Below the pieces are notes generated by a model. That model was not told the origin of the DNA, searched no databases, and saw only the letters and a list, made by a program, of their open reading frames with translations. The position numbers and the translations under genes were made by a program. Shown piece by piece: positions 52,270 through 61,600 of a stretch of DNA of 64,000 bases (the stretch's first letter is position 1; each line of letters opens with the position of its first letter). The DNA is taken from NCBI RefSeq assembly GCF_004364165.1, contig NZ_SOAY01000011.1, positions 992,001 through 1,056,000 of the forward strand. Reading direction: 5' to 3'. The DNA is from Maribacter spongiicola. Lineage in GTDB: Bacteria > Bacteroidota > Bacteroidia > Flavobacteriales > Flavobacteriaceae.

Positions 52270-52812
52270 GTGATTGAAGAGGAAACATTAGTATTAGATT
52301 TAAAAACTAAAAGCAAGCAAGCACAGGCTTTCGAGGTATTAGTAAATACCTACAAAGAGCGCTTGTATTGGCAAATACGAAGTATTGTTTTAAACCATGC
52401 CGATGCTGATGATGTTTTGCAGAACACTTTTATTAAAGTTTATAAAAATATAGACGGATTTAAAGGAGACAGTAAACTCTTTTCTTGGATGTACCGTATT
52501 GCAACTAACGAGGCTTTAAATTTTATTAAGCAAAAAGCAAAAATGCAAGGTGTTTCAGATACTAACTATCAAGATAAATTAGTATCTAATTTAAGAGCTG
52601 ATGTGTATTTTGAAGGAGATGAAATTCAACTTAAACTTCAAAAAGCTATTGCAACACTTCCTGAAAAACAAAAGTTGGTTTTCAACATGAAGTATTTTCA
52701 GGAATTGAAATATGAAGAGATTTCAGAAATATTGAATACTTCGGTAGGCGGATTAAAAGCTTCTTACCATTTAGCAGTAAAAAAATTGGAACAGTATTTA
52801 AAAGAAGATTAA
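52270..52812 (+). CDS. ECF RNA polymerase sigma factor (second)
   Basis: 180 residues from a GTG start; no in-frame ATG lies further upstream near it. Region 2: YKERLYWQIRSIVLNHADADDVLQNTFIKVYKNIDGF...SWMYRIATNEALNFI; region 4: LPEKQKLVFNMKYFQELKYEEISEILNTSVGGLKASYHLAVKKLEQYL. Distinct from the first ECF protein. It is followed by an anti-sigma-like and a Spy-like gene, forming a compact signalling operon. Confidence 0.93.
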   Translation: MIEEETLVLDLKTKSKQAQAFEVLVNTYKERLYWQIRSIVLNHADADDVLQNTFIKVYKNIDGFKGDSKLFSWMYRIATNEALNFIKQKAKMQGVSDTNYQDKLVSNLRADVYFEGDEIQLKLQKAIATLPEKQKLVFNMKYFQELKYEEISEILNTSVGGLKASYHLAVKKLEQYLKED

Positions 52813-52845
52813 ACCTTTTATACAATTGATTGTCAAACTAGTATC

Positions 52846-53352
52846 ATGAACAAAAACAAAAATAATCCGTTTAAAATTCCAGAAGGCTATTTCGATAGCT
52901 TTGAAGATAAACTAATGGATAAATTATCTAAAACTGAAAGCACTATCCCAAAAGATAGCGCGTTTAAGGTGCCTGATAATTATTTTGAATCGTTCAATGA
53001 ATCTCTTAAAGGAAAACTTGATAATGAACCAAAAGTAATTTCGCTTTTTCCAATTAAGAAAATAATAGCTGTAGCTGCTTCAATTGCCGCTATTGCAATT
53101 ATAGCTTTAAATTACAATTGGAGCCCATCCAGTGAATTAAGTTTCAGTGATTTAGCGAATGCTGATATTGAAGCCTATTTTGAAAATAACGATTTTGAGC
53201 TTTCACCTTACGAGATTGCTGAAGTTTTACCAGTAACGAATACTGAATATTCAGATTTTTTAAGTTCGCCTATTGAGAGCGATAATCTACTAGATTACTT
53301 AAATGAAAACGTAAGTGATTTTGATGAATTAAATATTGAAGACAATGAATAA
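52846..53352 (+). CDS. Putative anti-sigma factor with a repeated GYF-type motif
   Basis: 168 residues. Two copies of the FK(I/V)PxxYFxSFxxxL motif lie at 9-23 and 40-54 in the cytosolic part. One transmembrane segment follows at about 70-86 (IIAVAASIAAIAIIAL), then an acidic periplasmic domain. This architecture and the position 33 bp after an ECF sigma gene suggest an anti-sigma factor. The stop overlaps the next ATG by 8 bp. Confidence 0.68.
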   Translation: MNKNKNNPFKIPEGYFDSFEDKLMDKLSKTESTIPKDSAFKVPDNYFESFNESLKGKLDNEPKVISLFPIKKIIAVAASIAAIAIIALNYNWSPSSELSFSDLANADIEAYFENNDFELSPYEIAEVLPVTNTEYSDFLSSPIESDNLLDYLNENVSDFDELNIEDNE

Positions 53353-53782
53353 ATTTATAATAATCATATTCCTTTTTGTTACTACCCTATCTTTTGGACA
53401 AAGAAACCAAGATTGGGAAAAGATAAACACGCTAAAAGTTGCTTTCATTACCGAAAAACTTTCTCTAAGCACCAAAGAAGCTCAACAGTTTTGGCCTGTT
53501 TACAATGAGTATCAAGAAAAAAGAAATATTTTACGCAAAAAGAGTCATAACCAGATCAGAGGTAAAATGAAAGATACCGATGCGCTGACAGAAAAAGAGG
53601 CTGAAAACCTATTAGCCTTACATATACAAATTGAGGAAGAAGAAGAAGTGTTAGATGCTAATTTTCTTAAGAATGTATCTAAAGTTATTTCTGCCAAAAA
53701 AACACTCTTACTTTTAAGATCCGAAGAGGAATTTAAACGTCAATTAATGAAACAGTATCGCCAGAATAAAGGCGGAAGATAA
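53345..53782 (+). CDS. Secreted Spy/CpxP-like helical protein
   Basis: 145 residues from ATG 53345 (the open frame begins three codons earlier with a TTG). Signal peptide MNKFIIIIFLFVTTLSFGQ, then an all-helical charged protein (KVAFITEKLSLSTKEAQQFWPVYNEYQEKR...LTEKEAENLLALHIQIEEEEEVLD). The pattern fits LTXXQ/Spy-type periplasmic sensor-chaperones that are often encoded with ECF sigma/anti-sigma pairs. Ends immediately next to the stop of the convergent gene. Confidence 0.7.
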   Translation: MNKFIIIIFLFVTTLSFGQRNQDWEKINTLKVAFITEKLSLSTKEAQQFWPVYNEYQEKRNILRKKSHNQIRGKMKDTDALTEKEAENLLALHIQIEEEEEVLDANFLKNVSKVISAKKTLLLLRSEEEFKRQLMKQYRQNKGGR

Positions 53783-54805
53783 TTACCTGAAAGTTAATTT
53801 AGATATACGGTTCTTACCCGCCGCATAAGCAATAGAATCGTTCTGAAAGCGTATGGTAAAGAAAGGCTCTTTTGATAGTTCTTTCCAATTTTTACCCATA
53901 TCCGAGGAATACGATATCCCTGTAAAACCTATGGCTACGAGTCCGGTACCATTTGATCCAGGTACAAATTGTACACAACTTTTGTAACCTGGGGCATTAC
54001 CGTCAGCTACCAAGCTCCAAGTTTTTCCACCATCTTTTGTAATTGCTTTGTTAGCTAACGAAGTATCCGGATTGGTGTAGTCTCCACCAATGGCAAATCC
54101 TAAATTTTCATCATAGAAATCAATGGAATAAATACCCTCAGTTGTCTCGGCATTTTTGATAGGAGTCTGATAAGTTTCCCATGAATTCCCTTTATCCGAA
54201 GAAAACAGAATTCTTCCAGATGTGGTTGCAATCCAAATATTATCACCTATTGTTTTGATATTTGTATTACTAGCCGCAAAAGCCCCCTCACCTTCTATAC
54301 CTTCTGGCAATTGAGAACATGGTAGCTTAGACCACGTGTTTCCACCATCCGAAGTTATGATAACACTTAAACATCCGTCGACAGAATCTCCTATTGCAAT
54401 TCCATCCTTATCATTCAAAAAGGTCATGGCATCATAAAACACGCCTTCTCCCTCCTCTTTATACACCAATTCCATTTGACCGTTATCTCCCGTTTTGTAC
54501 AATAGTGCTGGCGATTCTATAGATAGCATAAAGAAATCGTTAGCTGTATGTGCCACTGCTCTAAACGCAGGTACGCTGGTATGGTATTTTTCAATATTCG
54601 CACGCACTTTTCCAAAAGTTAAATCTACAGTACCAAAAGTGCCTTTATTTGCAGCGAAGGCTAAACTATTACCCATGAGTTCTATAGCTCGAATGCTAAC
54701 AGAATCTGAATATATAGTTTTTATACCTACCGAATTAAATGCAGTTGGCTGTACACTTTCTGAACATGAAACCACTAAAACAATTAAAAGAATGGTGTAA
54801 CGCAT
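53783..54805 (-). CDS. BNR/Asp-box repeat lipoprotein (YCF48-like beta-propeller)
   Basis: 340 residues. Signal peptide with lipobox LIVLVVSC (Cys14). Four Asp-box motifs of the S/K-D-x-G-x-x-W type: SDGGNTW, SDKGNSW, KDGGKTW and SDMGKNW, spread over a propeller-like fold. These proteins are often labelled oxidoreductase or sialidase, but no such catalytic residue set is visible. Probably membrane anchored. Its stop abuts the convergent Spy-like gene. Confidence 0.82.
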   Translation of the reverse strand: MRYTILLIVLVVSCSESVQPTAFNSVGIKTIYSDSVSIRAIELMGNSLAFAANKGTFGTVDLTFGKVRANIEKYHTSVPAFRAVAHTANDFFMLSIESPALLYKTGDNGQMELVYKEEGEGVFYDAMTFLNDKDGIAIGDSVDGCLSVIITSDGGNTWSKLPCSQLPEGIEGEGAFAASNTNIKTIGDNIWIATTSGRILFSSDKGNSWETYQTPIKNAETTEGIYSIDFYDENLGFAIGGDYTNPDTSLANKAITKDGGKTWSLVADGNAPGYKSCVQFVPGSNGTGLVAIGFTGISYSSDMGKNWKELSKEPFFTIRFQNDSIAYAAGKNRISKLTFR

Positions 54806-54857
54806 AGGAATATGGTATAAAGTTGATCAAAAATAAATGGAATCGCTTCTAAAACAA

Positions 54858-54865
54858 TACCTTTG
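54858..54865 (+). promoter_or_regulatory. Candidate -7 box for the RsmB-like gene
   Basis: TACCTTTG followed by CAGCC fits TAnnTTTG and would place the start near 54872, giving an about 90-nt leader before the ATG at 54961. Confidence 0.5.
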
Positions 54866-54960
54866 CAGCCATAATTTTTTAGAGGACATTAGCTAATCTA
54901 AACTGTAATCGCTACAATGACGGCTTCAAATCTTCTGACAAAGTAATAATATCTATTCTA

Positions 54961-56175
54961 ATGAAATTACACAGAAATTTGGTGTTTGCCGTTATAGACG
55001 CCTTAAACCTTGTATTTAACGAAAATGAATATGCCGATAAGGTGGTTCAAAAAGTGCTTAAATATGACAAACGTTGGGGTGCGCGTGATCGTGGCTTTAT
55101 TGCAGAGACCACTTATGAAATGGTACGTTACAAACGTTTATATACTGAAATAGCCGAAATAAAAGCACCATACAGTAGACCAGATTTGTTTCGCATGTGG
55201 GCAGTTTGGGCTGTTTTAAAAGGAATTAAATTACCAGATTGGAAACAAATCGAACCAACACCAGAAAGAAGAATTAAAGGTAAATTCGATGAGCTTTCTC
55301 AAATAAGAAAATATAGAGAAGCGGTGCCAGATTGGATCGATGAGTTATGTGAAAAAGCCTTAGGTGAAAAATTATGGACCGAAGAGCTTGCAAAACTTAA
55401 CGAGCCTGCTGAAGTAATTTTACGTACAAATACGTTACGAACTACAAAAGAAGAATTACGTAAAGCACTTTTAGATGAAAATATCGTTGCAGAGCCTATA
55501 AAAGGTTATGCTTCTGCATTGAAATTGGTTGAGAGAGCAAATGTTTTTGTTACCCAAGCTTTTAAAAACGGAATGTTTGAAGTTCAAGATGCCTCGTCTC
55601 AATTAGTTGCAGAATTTTTAGATATAGAACCAGGGCAACGTGTGGTTGATACATGTGCCGGTGCCGGTGGTAAATCTTTACACTTAGCTGCTTTAATGGA
55701 AAATAAAGGTCAATTGATCTCTATGGATATTTACGGAAGTAAATTGAAAGAACTTAAAAGACGTGCTAGACGTAATGGTGCTCATAATATTGAAGTTCGT
55801 GAAATAGATTCTTCTAAAGTTTATAAAAAACTTTATGGTAGCGCCGATAGAGTTCTTATCGATGCCCCTTGTACAGGATTGGGAGTTTTAAGAAGAAACC
55901 CAGATTCTAAATGGAAAATGCAGCCAGAGTTTCTTGATAAAATTGTGAAGACACAACACGATATTATTAGAAGCTACAGTAAAATTGTTAAACCTGGTGG
56001 TAAAATGGTATATGCTACGTGTTCTATTCTACCTCAAGAAAACAGTCATCAGGTTCAATCTTTCTTGAAGTCTGAAGAAGGTAAAGATTTTAGCTTAGTA
56101 AAAGACAAAAAAATATACGCTTCTAAAAGTGGTTATGACGGATTCTATATGGCGTTGCTAGACAAGAAAATCTAA
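54961..56175 (+). CDS. RsmB/NOP-family rRNA or tRNA cytosine-C5 methyltransferase
   Basis: 404 residues. N-terminal helical RNA-binding part, then the NOL1/NOP2/Sun domain: DTCAGAGGKSLHLAALM (SAM-binding), DAPCTGLGVLRRNPDSKW (the DAPC motif), YATCSILPQENSHQV with the second cysteine. The pair of active-site cysteines (in DAPC and in TCS) is intact, so the enzyme should methylate cytosine C5 in RNA. Whether 16S rRNA C967 (RsmB) or another site is the target is not clear. Confidence 0.9.
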   Translation: MKLHRNLVFAVIDALNLVFNENEYADKVVQKVLKYDKRWGARDRGFIAETTYEMVRYKRLYTEIAEIKAPYSRPDLFRMWAVWAVLKGIKLPDWKQIEPTPERRIKGKFDELSQIRKYREAVPDWIDELCEKALGEKLWTEELAKLNEPAEVILRTNTLRTTKEELRKALLDENIVAEPIKGYASALKLVERANVFVTQAFKNGMFEVQDASSQLVAEFLDIEPGQRVVDTCAGAGGKSLHLAALMENKGQLISMDIYGSKLKELKRRARRNGAHNIEVREIDSSKVYKKLYGSADRVLIDAPCTGLGVLRRNPDSKWKMQPEFLDKIVKTQHDIIRSYSKIVKPGGKMVYATCSILPQENSHQVQSFLKSEEGKDFSLVKDKKIYASKSGYDGFYMALLDKKI

Positions 56176-56194
56176 GTCTTCTTTTTATACAAGT

Positions 56195-56236
56195 AAAAAA
56201 GCCTTTCAGTTCAATTAAACTAAATGGCTTTTTTTT
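56195..56236. terminator. Terminator downstream of the RsmB-like gene
   Basis: AAAAAAGCC (56195-56203) pairs with GGCTTTTTT (56226-56234); inner bases AGTT/AACT also pair, and a T run follows. The convergent M20 gene stop is 20 bp beyond, so it may serve both directions. Confidence 0.82.
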
Positions 56237-56255
56237 ATGAATAGTATTCAAAAAC

Positions 56256-57848
56256 CTAATCTTTCAATGTTGGGTATTCAATACCTAATTGCTCTAAATA
56301 TGTATCGTATTTGGTTTCATCGTAATAAAACTTTTCTAATTCTGGTCTAAACTGATCTTGCTTGTCTTTATTTAAATAAATTGGCGGCATATCACTTTCA
56401 GAAATCATAGGTTGGTATTTGGTTTCTTTTTGCTGCTCATTATTAAAATAGTCCCACGCGCCTTTCATTAAATCTGGCTTCAATAAAAAATCTATAATAG
56501 TCATAGCTTCTACCTTTGCTCCTGCTACCACGCCTTTATGGGCTATTGGCGTTGCCATTGCTATCGCATTACTCCAATGATGGCCTTGTAGACCAGGTAT
56601 GTTACTTGGGTACCTTAACGTTACTGTTGGCACTTTCCAAGATACGTCACCAATATCATCAGAACCACCACTAATAGGCTCTAGAACCGGGAGACCTAAT
56701 TCATCTAATTTTACAGGCAAACCTTCAATTTTCTCTGAATTAACTTCTGTTTGTACCGCTTTTGCCAACTGCTGATCAGCATCTGACCATTCTGGCAATC
56801 CAACCTCTTTTATATTAGCATACATCGTTTCTGCAATTACCTTATTATAATGTCTTGGCCATGCTGTACCCAAAACTTTAGAGGTCATGGTTGTACCTGT
56901 CATTAATGCCGCACCCTTGGCCATATCGTTTGCCATGGCGTACATTTCCATGATTCCCTCATACTTTATATCTCTAAAATAAAACCAGATAGCCGCTTTA
57001 GAAGGTACTACATTAGGCTGATCACCAGCATCTGTAAAGATGGAATGAGAACGTTTTAAAGGGTGTAAATGTTCTCTCTTATAATTCCAAGCAATATTCA
57101 TTAATTCAGCAGCATCTAAAGCACTTTTACCTCTCCACGGTGAACCGGCGGAATGTGCTGCTTCTCCGTCAAAAGAATATTCTACCGATATCAAACCCGT
57201 ACCTCTTGTTGGCCCGTACGAGACTCCAAGATTATTACCCACATGGGTAAAAATGCACATATCAATATCGTCAAAACGACCATCTCGTACATACCATGCT
57301 TTTGCTGCCACAAGCTCTTCGGCTATACCCGGCCATACTAGAAGTGTACCTCCAATATTCTCACGCTCCATAATTTTTTTAACCGCTAAGGCGGATGAAA
57401 TATTCATCGGAATACCAGAATTATGTCCTTCGCCATGCCCCGGAGCTCCTTCTACTATTGGCTTGTGATATGCCACACCCGGATATTGGGATGCTTTAGG
57501 AATGCAATCTACATCACTACCCAAAGCAATTGTAGGTCCTTCTCCATTGCTCCAAGTTGCAAACCATGCTGTGGGAATTCCTGAAATGGAGTTTTCGATT
57601 TCGAATCCGTTTTCAGCTAATATTCCTGTTAGATATTTTGATGATTCTACTTCTTGAAAACCCAATTCTGAAAAACTAAAAATCTTATCTACCATTACCT
57701 GAGATTGTTTTTTATTCTCCTCGACAATAGCGGCAACCTCGGTTTTTAGTTTTTCAATTTCTTTGTTTGATCTTTTCTTTTGTGCGTACACGCCACTAAA
57801 GGCGAGTAAACAACATGCGAATGCACATAGTGTAGTTCTTTGTTTCAT
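56256..57848 (-). CDS. M20-family amidohydrolase (AbgB-like), secreted
   Basis: 530 residues. Signal peptide MKQRTTLCAFACCLLAFSGVYA. Metal ligands of the M20 family can be matched at GSDVDCIP (near 105) and GHGEGHNSGIP (near 138), with the later AEELVAAKAWY and GGSDDIGDVSW. A dimerisation/lid region lies between (about 230-340). This AbgB-like group hydrolyses N-acyl or p-aminobenzoyl-glutamate-type substrates. A leader peptide is unusual for the cytosolic AbgB, suggesting an extracytoplasmic role. Confidence 0.83.
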   Translation of the reverse strand: MKQRTTLCAFACCLLAFSGVYAQKKRSNKEIEKLKTEVAAIVEENKKQSQVMVDKIFSFSELGFQEVESSKYLTGILAENGFEIENSISGIPTAWFATWSNGEGPTIALGSDVDCIPKASQYPGVAYHKPIVEGAPGHGEGHNSGIPMNISSALAVKKIMERENIGGTLLVWPGIAEELVAAKAWYVRDGRFDDIDMCIFTHVGNNLGVSYGPTRGTGLISVEYSFDGEAAHSAGSPWRGKSALDAAELMNIAWNYKREHLHPLKRSHSIFTDAGDQPNVVPSKAAIWFYFRDIKYEGIMEMYAMANDMAKGAALMTGTTMTSKVLGTAWPRHYNKVIAETMYANIKEVGLPEWSDADQQLAKAVQTEVNSEKIEGLPVKLDELGLPVLEPISGGSDDIGDVSWKVPTVTLRYPSNIPGLQGHHWSNAIAMATPIAHKGVVAGAKVEAMTIIDFLLKPDLMKGAWDYFNNEQQKETKYQPMISESDMPPIYLNKDKQDQFRPELEKFYYDETKYDTYLEQLGIEYPTLKD

Positions 57849-58018
57849 GGTGGTTATTTGAATTAGTTGCTAGAAGTTACATAAATTGATTGTTATGCGT
57901 ACGCAACAAACCAATTTTTATCTAATTCAAAACCAGAGCAATCTATTTTATGGTAATAGGATTTTAAATGGCATTAAAATCCATATTTATAAGCCAACTA
58001 AATTTATGTAAAGGATTT

Positions 58019-58393
58019 TTAAAATAGTGGTAACTGTTGATTTTTTGGAGCTTCTGGTGCAACTGGCACCACCACTTTTTCTTCCATTTGTTTTTGACCC
58101 CAGGTGGTCATCGCCTTCACAACCGGAAGCAATGATTTACCTAGCGATGTCAACGTATATTCTACACGTGGCGGAATTTCACCATACAAGGTACGATCAA
58201 GAATACCCGTACGTTCTAAAGACTTTAATTGCTTACTTAACATCTGGCGGTTTATACCTTCAATTTCAACAAACAGCTTATTAAAACGATTGGTTCCTTT
58301 ATTTACATGATACAAAATTATAGGCTTCCATTTATTATCTATCATATTCATACTATAATCAAGTGCCTGAGCATCATTATTTTGCTTCGCCAT
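58019..58393 (-). CDS. HxlR-family winged-helix transcriptional regulator without the sensor cysteine
   Basis: 124 residues from ATG 58393 (MAKQNNDAQALDYSMNMI); an ATG seven codons upstream is less typical. Winged helix: NMIDNKWKPIILYHVNKGTNRFNKL, INRQMLSKQLKSLERTGILDRTLYGEIPPRVEYTLTSLGKSLLPVV. HxlR/YodB members usually begin C-P-I/V-x-x-A-L-D with a redox-sensing Cys; here the matching position is not Cys. The regulated gene is not adjacent in an obvious way (purL is divergent). Confidence 0.85.
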   Translation of the reverse strand: MAKQNNDAQALDYSMNMIDNKWKPIILYHVNKGTNRFNKLFVEIEGINRQMLSKQLKSLERTGILDRTLYGEIPPRVEYTLTSLGKSLLPVVKAMTTWGQKQMEEKVVVPVAPEAPKNQQLPLF

Positions 58394-58628
58394 GGTTTCT
58401 AATTTTTTTAACAACTACAATTTGTCGTTTCTCTCATCAATTATTTTAAGTCTAACAAACATACTAATATTTAAATTATAGTAAAAATCTAATTTTCATA
58501 CTATAAAGTAAAACTTTATATCATCAATAATTGTGATTGATAAAGGTAAAACAAATTCTCACTAATTTCATTAACAATTACTGTTTAAAAGTGTTTCAAT
58601 TTCTCGTAAATAGTTACCAGTAAAGCCT

Positions 58629-58636
58629 TAATTTTG
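58629..58636 (+). promoter_or_regulatory. Candidate -7 box for purL
   Basis: TAATTTTG followed by TACTTT, matching TAnnTTTG, 32 bp upstream of the purL ATG. No convincing TTG is visible about 19-21 bp further up. Confidence 0.45.
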
Positions 58637-58667
58637 TACTTTAAAAATCAATACCAGACACACTACA

Positions 58668-61600
58668 ATGATTCACTTTTTTGGGGAACCTAGCAAAAAG
58701 GTTTTTGCGGTACAGACCGCTAAGGAACTTTCATCTGAAGATACAAGTAAACTTATATGGTTGTTCGGCAACCAACCTAAAATAAATGCGGCGTCTCTAG
58801 ACGCCTTTTTTGTTGGTCCAAGAGCCGCGATGATTACTCCGTGGAGTACCAATGCCACAGAAATTACTCAGAATATGGGTGTTTCCGGAATTATTCGGAT
58901 TGAAGAATTTAACGCTGTAGAAGAAAAATTCACAGGATTCGATCCTATGATTTCTCAGAAATATAGCACTCTAAATCAAGAGGTTTTCGATATTCATGTA
59001 GCACCAAAACCTATATTGAATATTGCAGATATTGCAGCTTTCAATAAACAAGAAGGCTTAGCACTTAATGATGAAGAAGTTAATTATTTAGAGGACCTCA
59101 GCGAAAAACTAGGCAGAAAGCTTACCGATTCTGAAGTATTCGGATTCAGCCAAGTAAATTCTGAGCATTGTAGACATAAAATATTCAATGGCACTTTCGT
59201 TATTGACGGTGAAGAAATGCCTTCTTCGCTATTTAAATTGATTAAGAAAACTTCACAAGAGTTCCCTAATGAAATAGTATCTGCTTATAAAGACAATGTT
59301 GCCTTTGTAAAAGGGCCTAGAGTAATGCAGTTTGCTCCTAAAACAGCAGACAAGCCAGACTTTTACCAAGAGAAAGAATTTGACTCCGTAATTTCAATAA
59401 AATCAGAAACACATAACTTCCCTACAACTGTAGAGCCTTTTAATGGTGCTGCAACTGGTGCTGGTGGAGAAATAAGAGATCGTTTAGCTGGTGGCAAAGG
59501 TTCTTTACCTCTTGCCGGTACTGCAGTTTACATGACTGCCTACTCTCGTCTAGAAAAAGAGAGGTCTTGGGAAAAGGGAATGAAAGAGAGAGATTGGTTA
59601 TACCAAACTCCTATGGATATTCTTATTAAAGCTTCTAATGGTGCTTCTGATTTTGGAAACAAATTCGGACAGCCCTTAATTACAGGTTCTGTTCTTACGT
59701 TTGAATATGATGAAGCTTCTACTCCGTTTGAATCTTCCGAAGAAAATAAAACTTCAGCTGAGTCCAGTCATCGTAGGCTGGGTTATGACAAAGTGATCAT
59801 GCAAGCTGGTGGTATTGGGTACGGAAAAATTGAGCAAGCTATAAAAGACAAACCTGAAACAGGTAATAAAATAGTAATATTAGGCGGAGACAATTACCGA
59901 ATTGGTATGGGTGGCGCTGCGGTTTCTAGTGCAGATACGGGTGAATTTAGCTCTGCTATCGAACTAAACGCCGTACAACGTTCTAATCCTGAAATGCAGA
60001 AAAGAGCTGCGAATGCTATTCGTGGTATGGTTGAGAGCGATGTAAACACCATTGTTTCTATTCACGATCATGGTGCTGGCGGACACTTAAATTGTTTATC
60101 TGAATTAGTGGAAGAAACTGGCGGTAAAATAGATTTAGACAAATTACCTGTTGGTGACCCTACCCTATCTGCCAAAGAAATTATTGGTAACGAATCTCAA
60201 GAACGTATGGGTCTTGTAATTGGTAAAAAAGATATTGATCACCTTAAGCGCATTGCTGACCGTGAGCGTTCGCCGATGTACGAAGTTGGTGATGTTACTG
60301 GTGATGACCGTTTTACTTTTGAATCTAAAACCAATGGTGCCAAACCAATGGATCTAGCTTTGTCTGACATGTTCGGCAGTTCTCCTAAAACGGTAATGAT
60401 AGATAAAACGGTTATTCGCGATTATAAGAATGCAGATTATTCTTTAGAATTCTTTCATGATTACTTAGATGCTGTGCTTCAATTGGAAACTGTTGCGAGT
60501 AAAGATTGGCTTACAAATAAAGTGGACCGTTGTGTTGGTGGCCGTGTGGCAAAACAACAATGTGTTGGGCCGTTACAGATTCCTCTAAACAATTGCGGCG
60601 TAATGGCATTGGATTTTAAAGGAAAAGAAGGTATTGCCACTAGTATTGGGCACTCCCCAATTTCCGCTTTGATCGATCCTGCTGCCGGCAGTAAAAATAG
60701 TATTGCAGAATCATTGACCAACTTAGTTTGGGCTCCGCTAAAAGACGGATTGGCCTCTGTGTCTCTTTCCGCTAACTGGATGTGGCCTTGTAAAAATGAA
60801 GGTGAAGATGCTCGTCTATATAAAGCCGTACAAGCAGTTTCTGAATTTGCTATCGATTTAGGTATTAACGTGCCTACAGGAAAGGATTCTCTTTCCATGA
60901 AACAAAAATATAAAGATGGTGATGTTATCTCTCCTGGTACCGTAGTAATTTCAGCTGCTGGTAACTGTGTCGATATAACTAAGGTTGTTGAACCTGTTTT
61001 ACAGAAAGATGGTGGTTCAATTTATTACATCAACCTATCTAAAGACAATTATAAATTAGGTGGCTCTTCTTTTGCGCAAACTAGAAATAGTATTGGTAAC
61101 GAAACACCTACAATTACGGATTCTACATACTTCAAAACTGTTTTTAATACGATTCAATCTTTAATTAAAGAGGATAAAATCGTTGCCGGACATGACGTTG
61201 CTTCTGGCGGATTAATTACCACCCTTTTAGAATTATGTTTTGCAGACACTAATTTAGGCGCTAATCTTGACATAACAGATTTAGGTGAAGCTGATACTAT
61301 TAAAGTATTGTTCTCTGAAAACGCTGGTATTGTTTTTCAAGCAGAAGATGATAGTATTGAAGCTATATTAAAGTCTAAAAATATAGATGCCAAGAAAATA
61401 GGAACCGTTGCTAACGAAGCTACTCTTACCGTTAAAAACAATGGGATGGAAATGGGACTCAACATTGAAACCCTTCGTGATACTTGGTTCAAAACATCAT
61501 ATTTACTAGACAATCAGCAAACTGCAAATGGTTTGGCGAAAGATAGATTTGATAATTATAAGGTTCAGCCTTTAGTATATAACTTCCCTTCTATAACACC

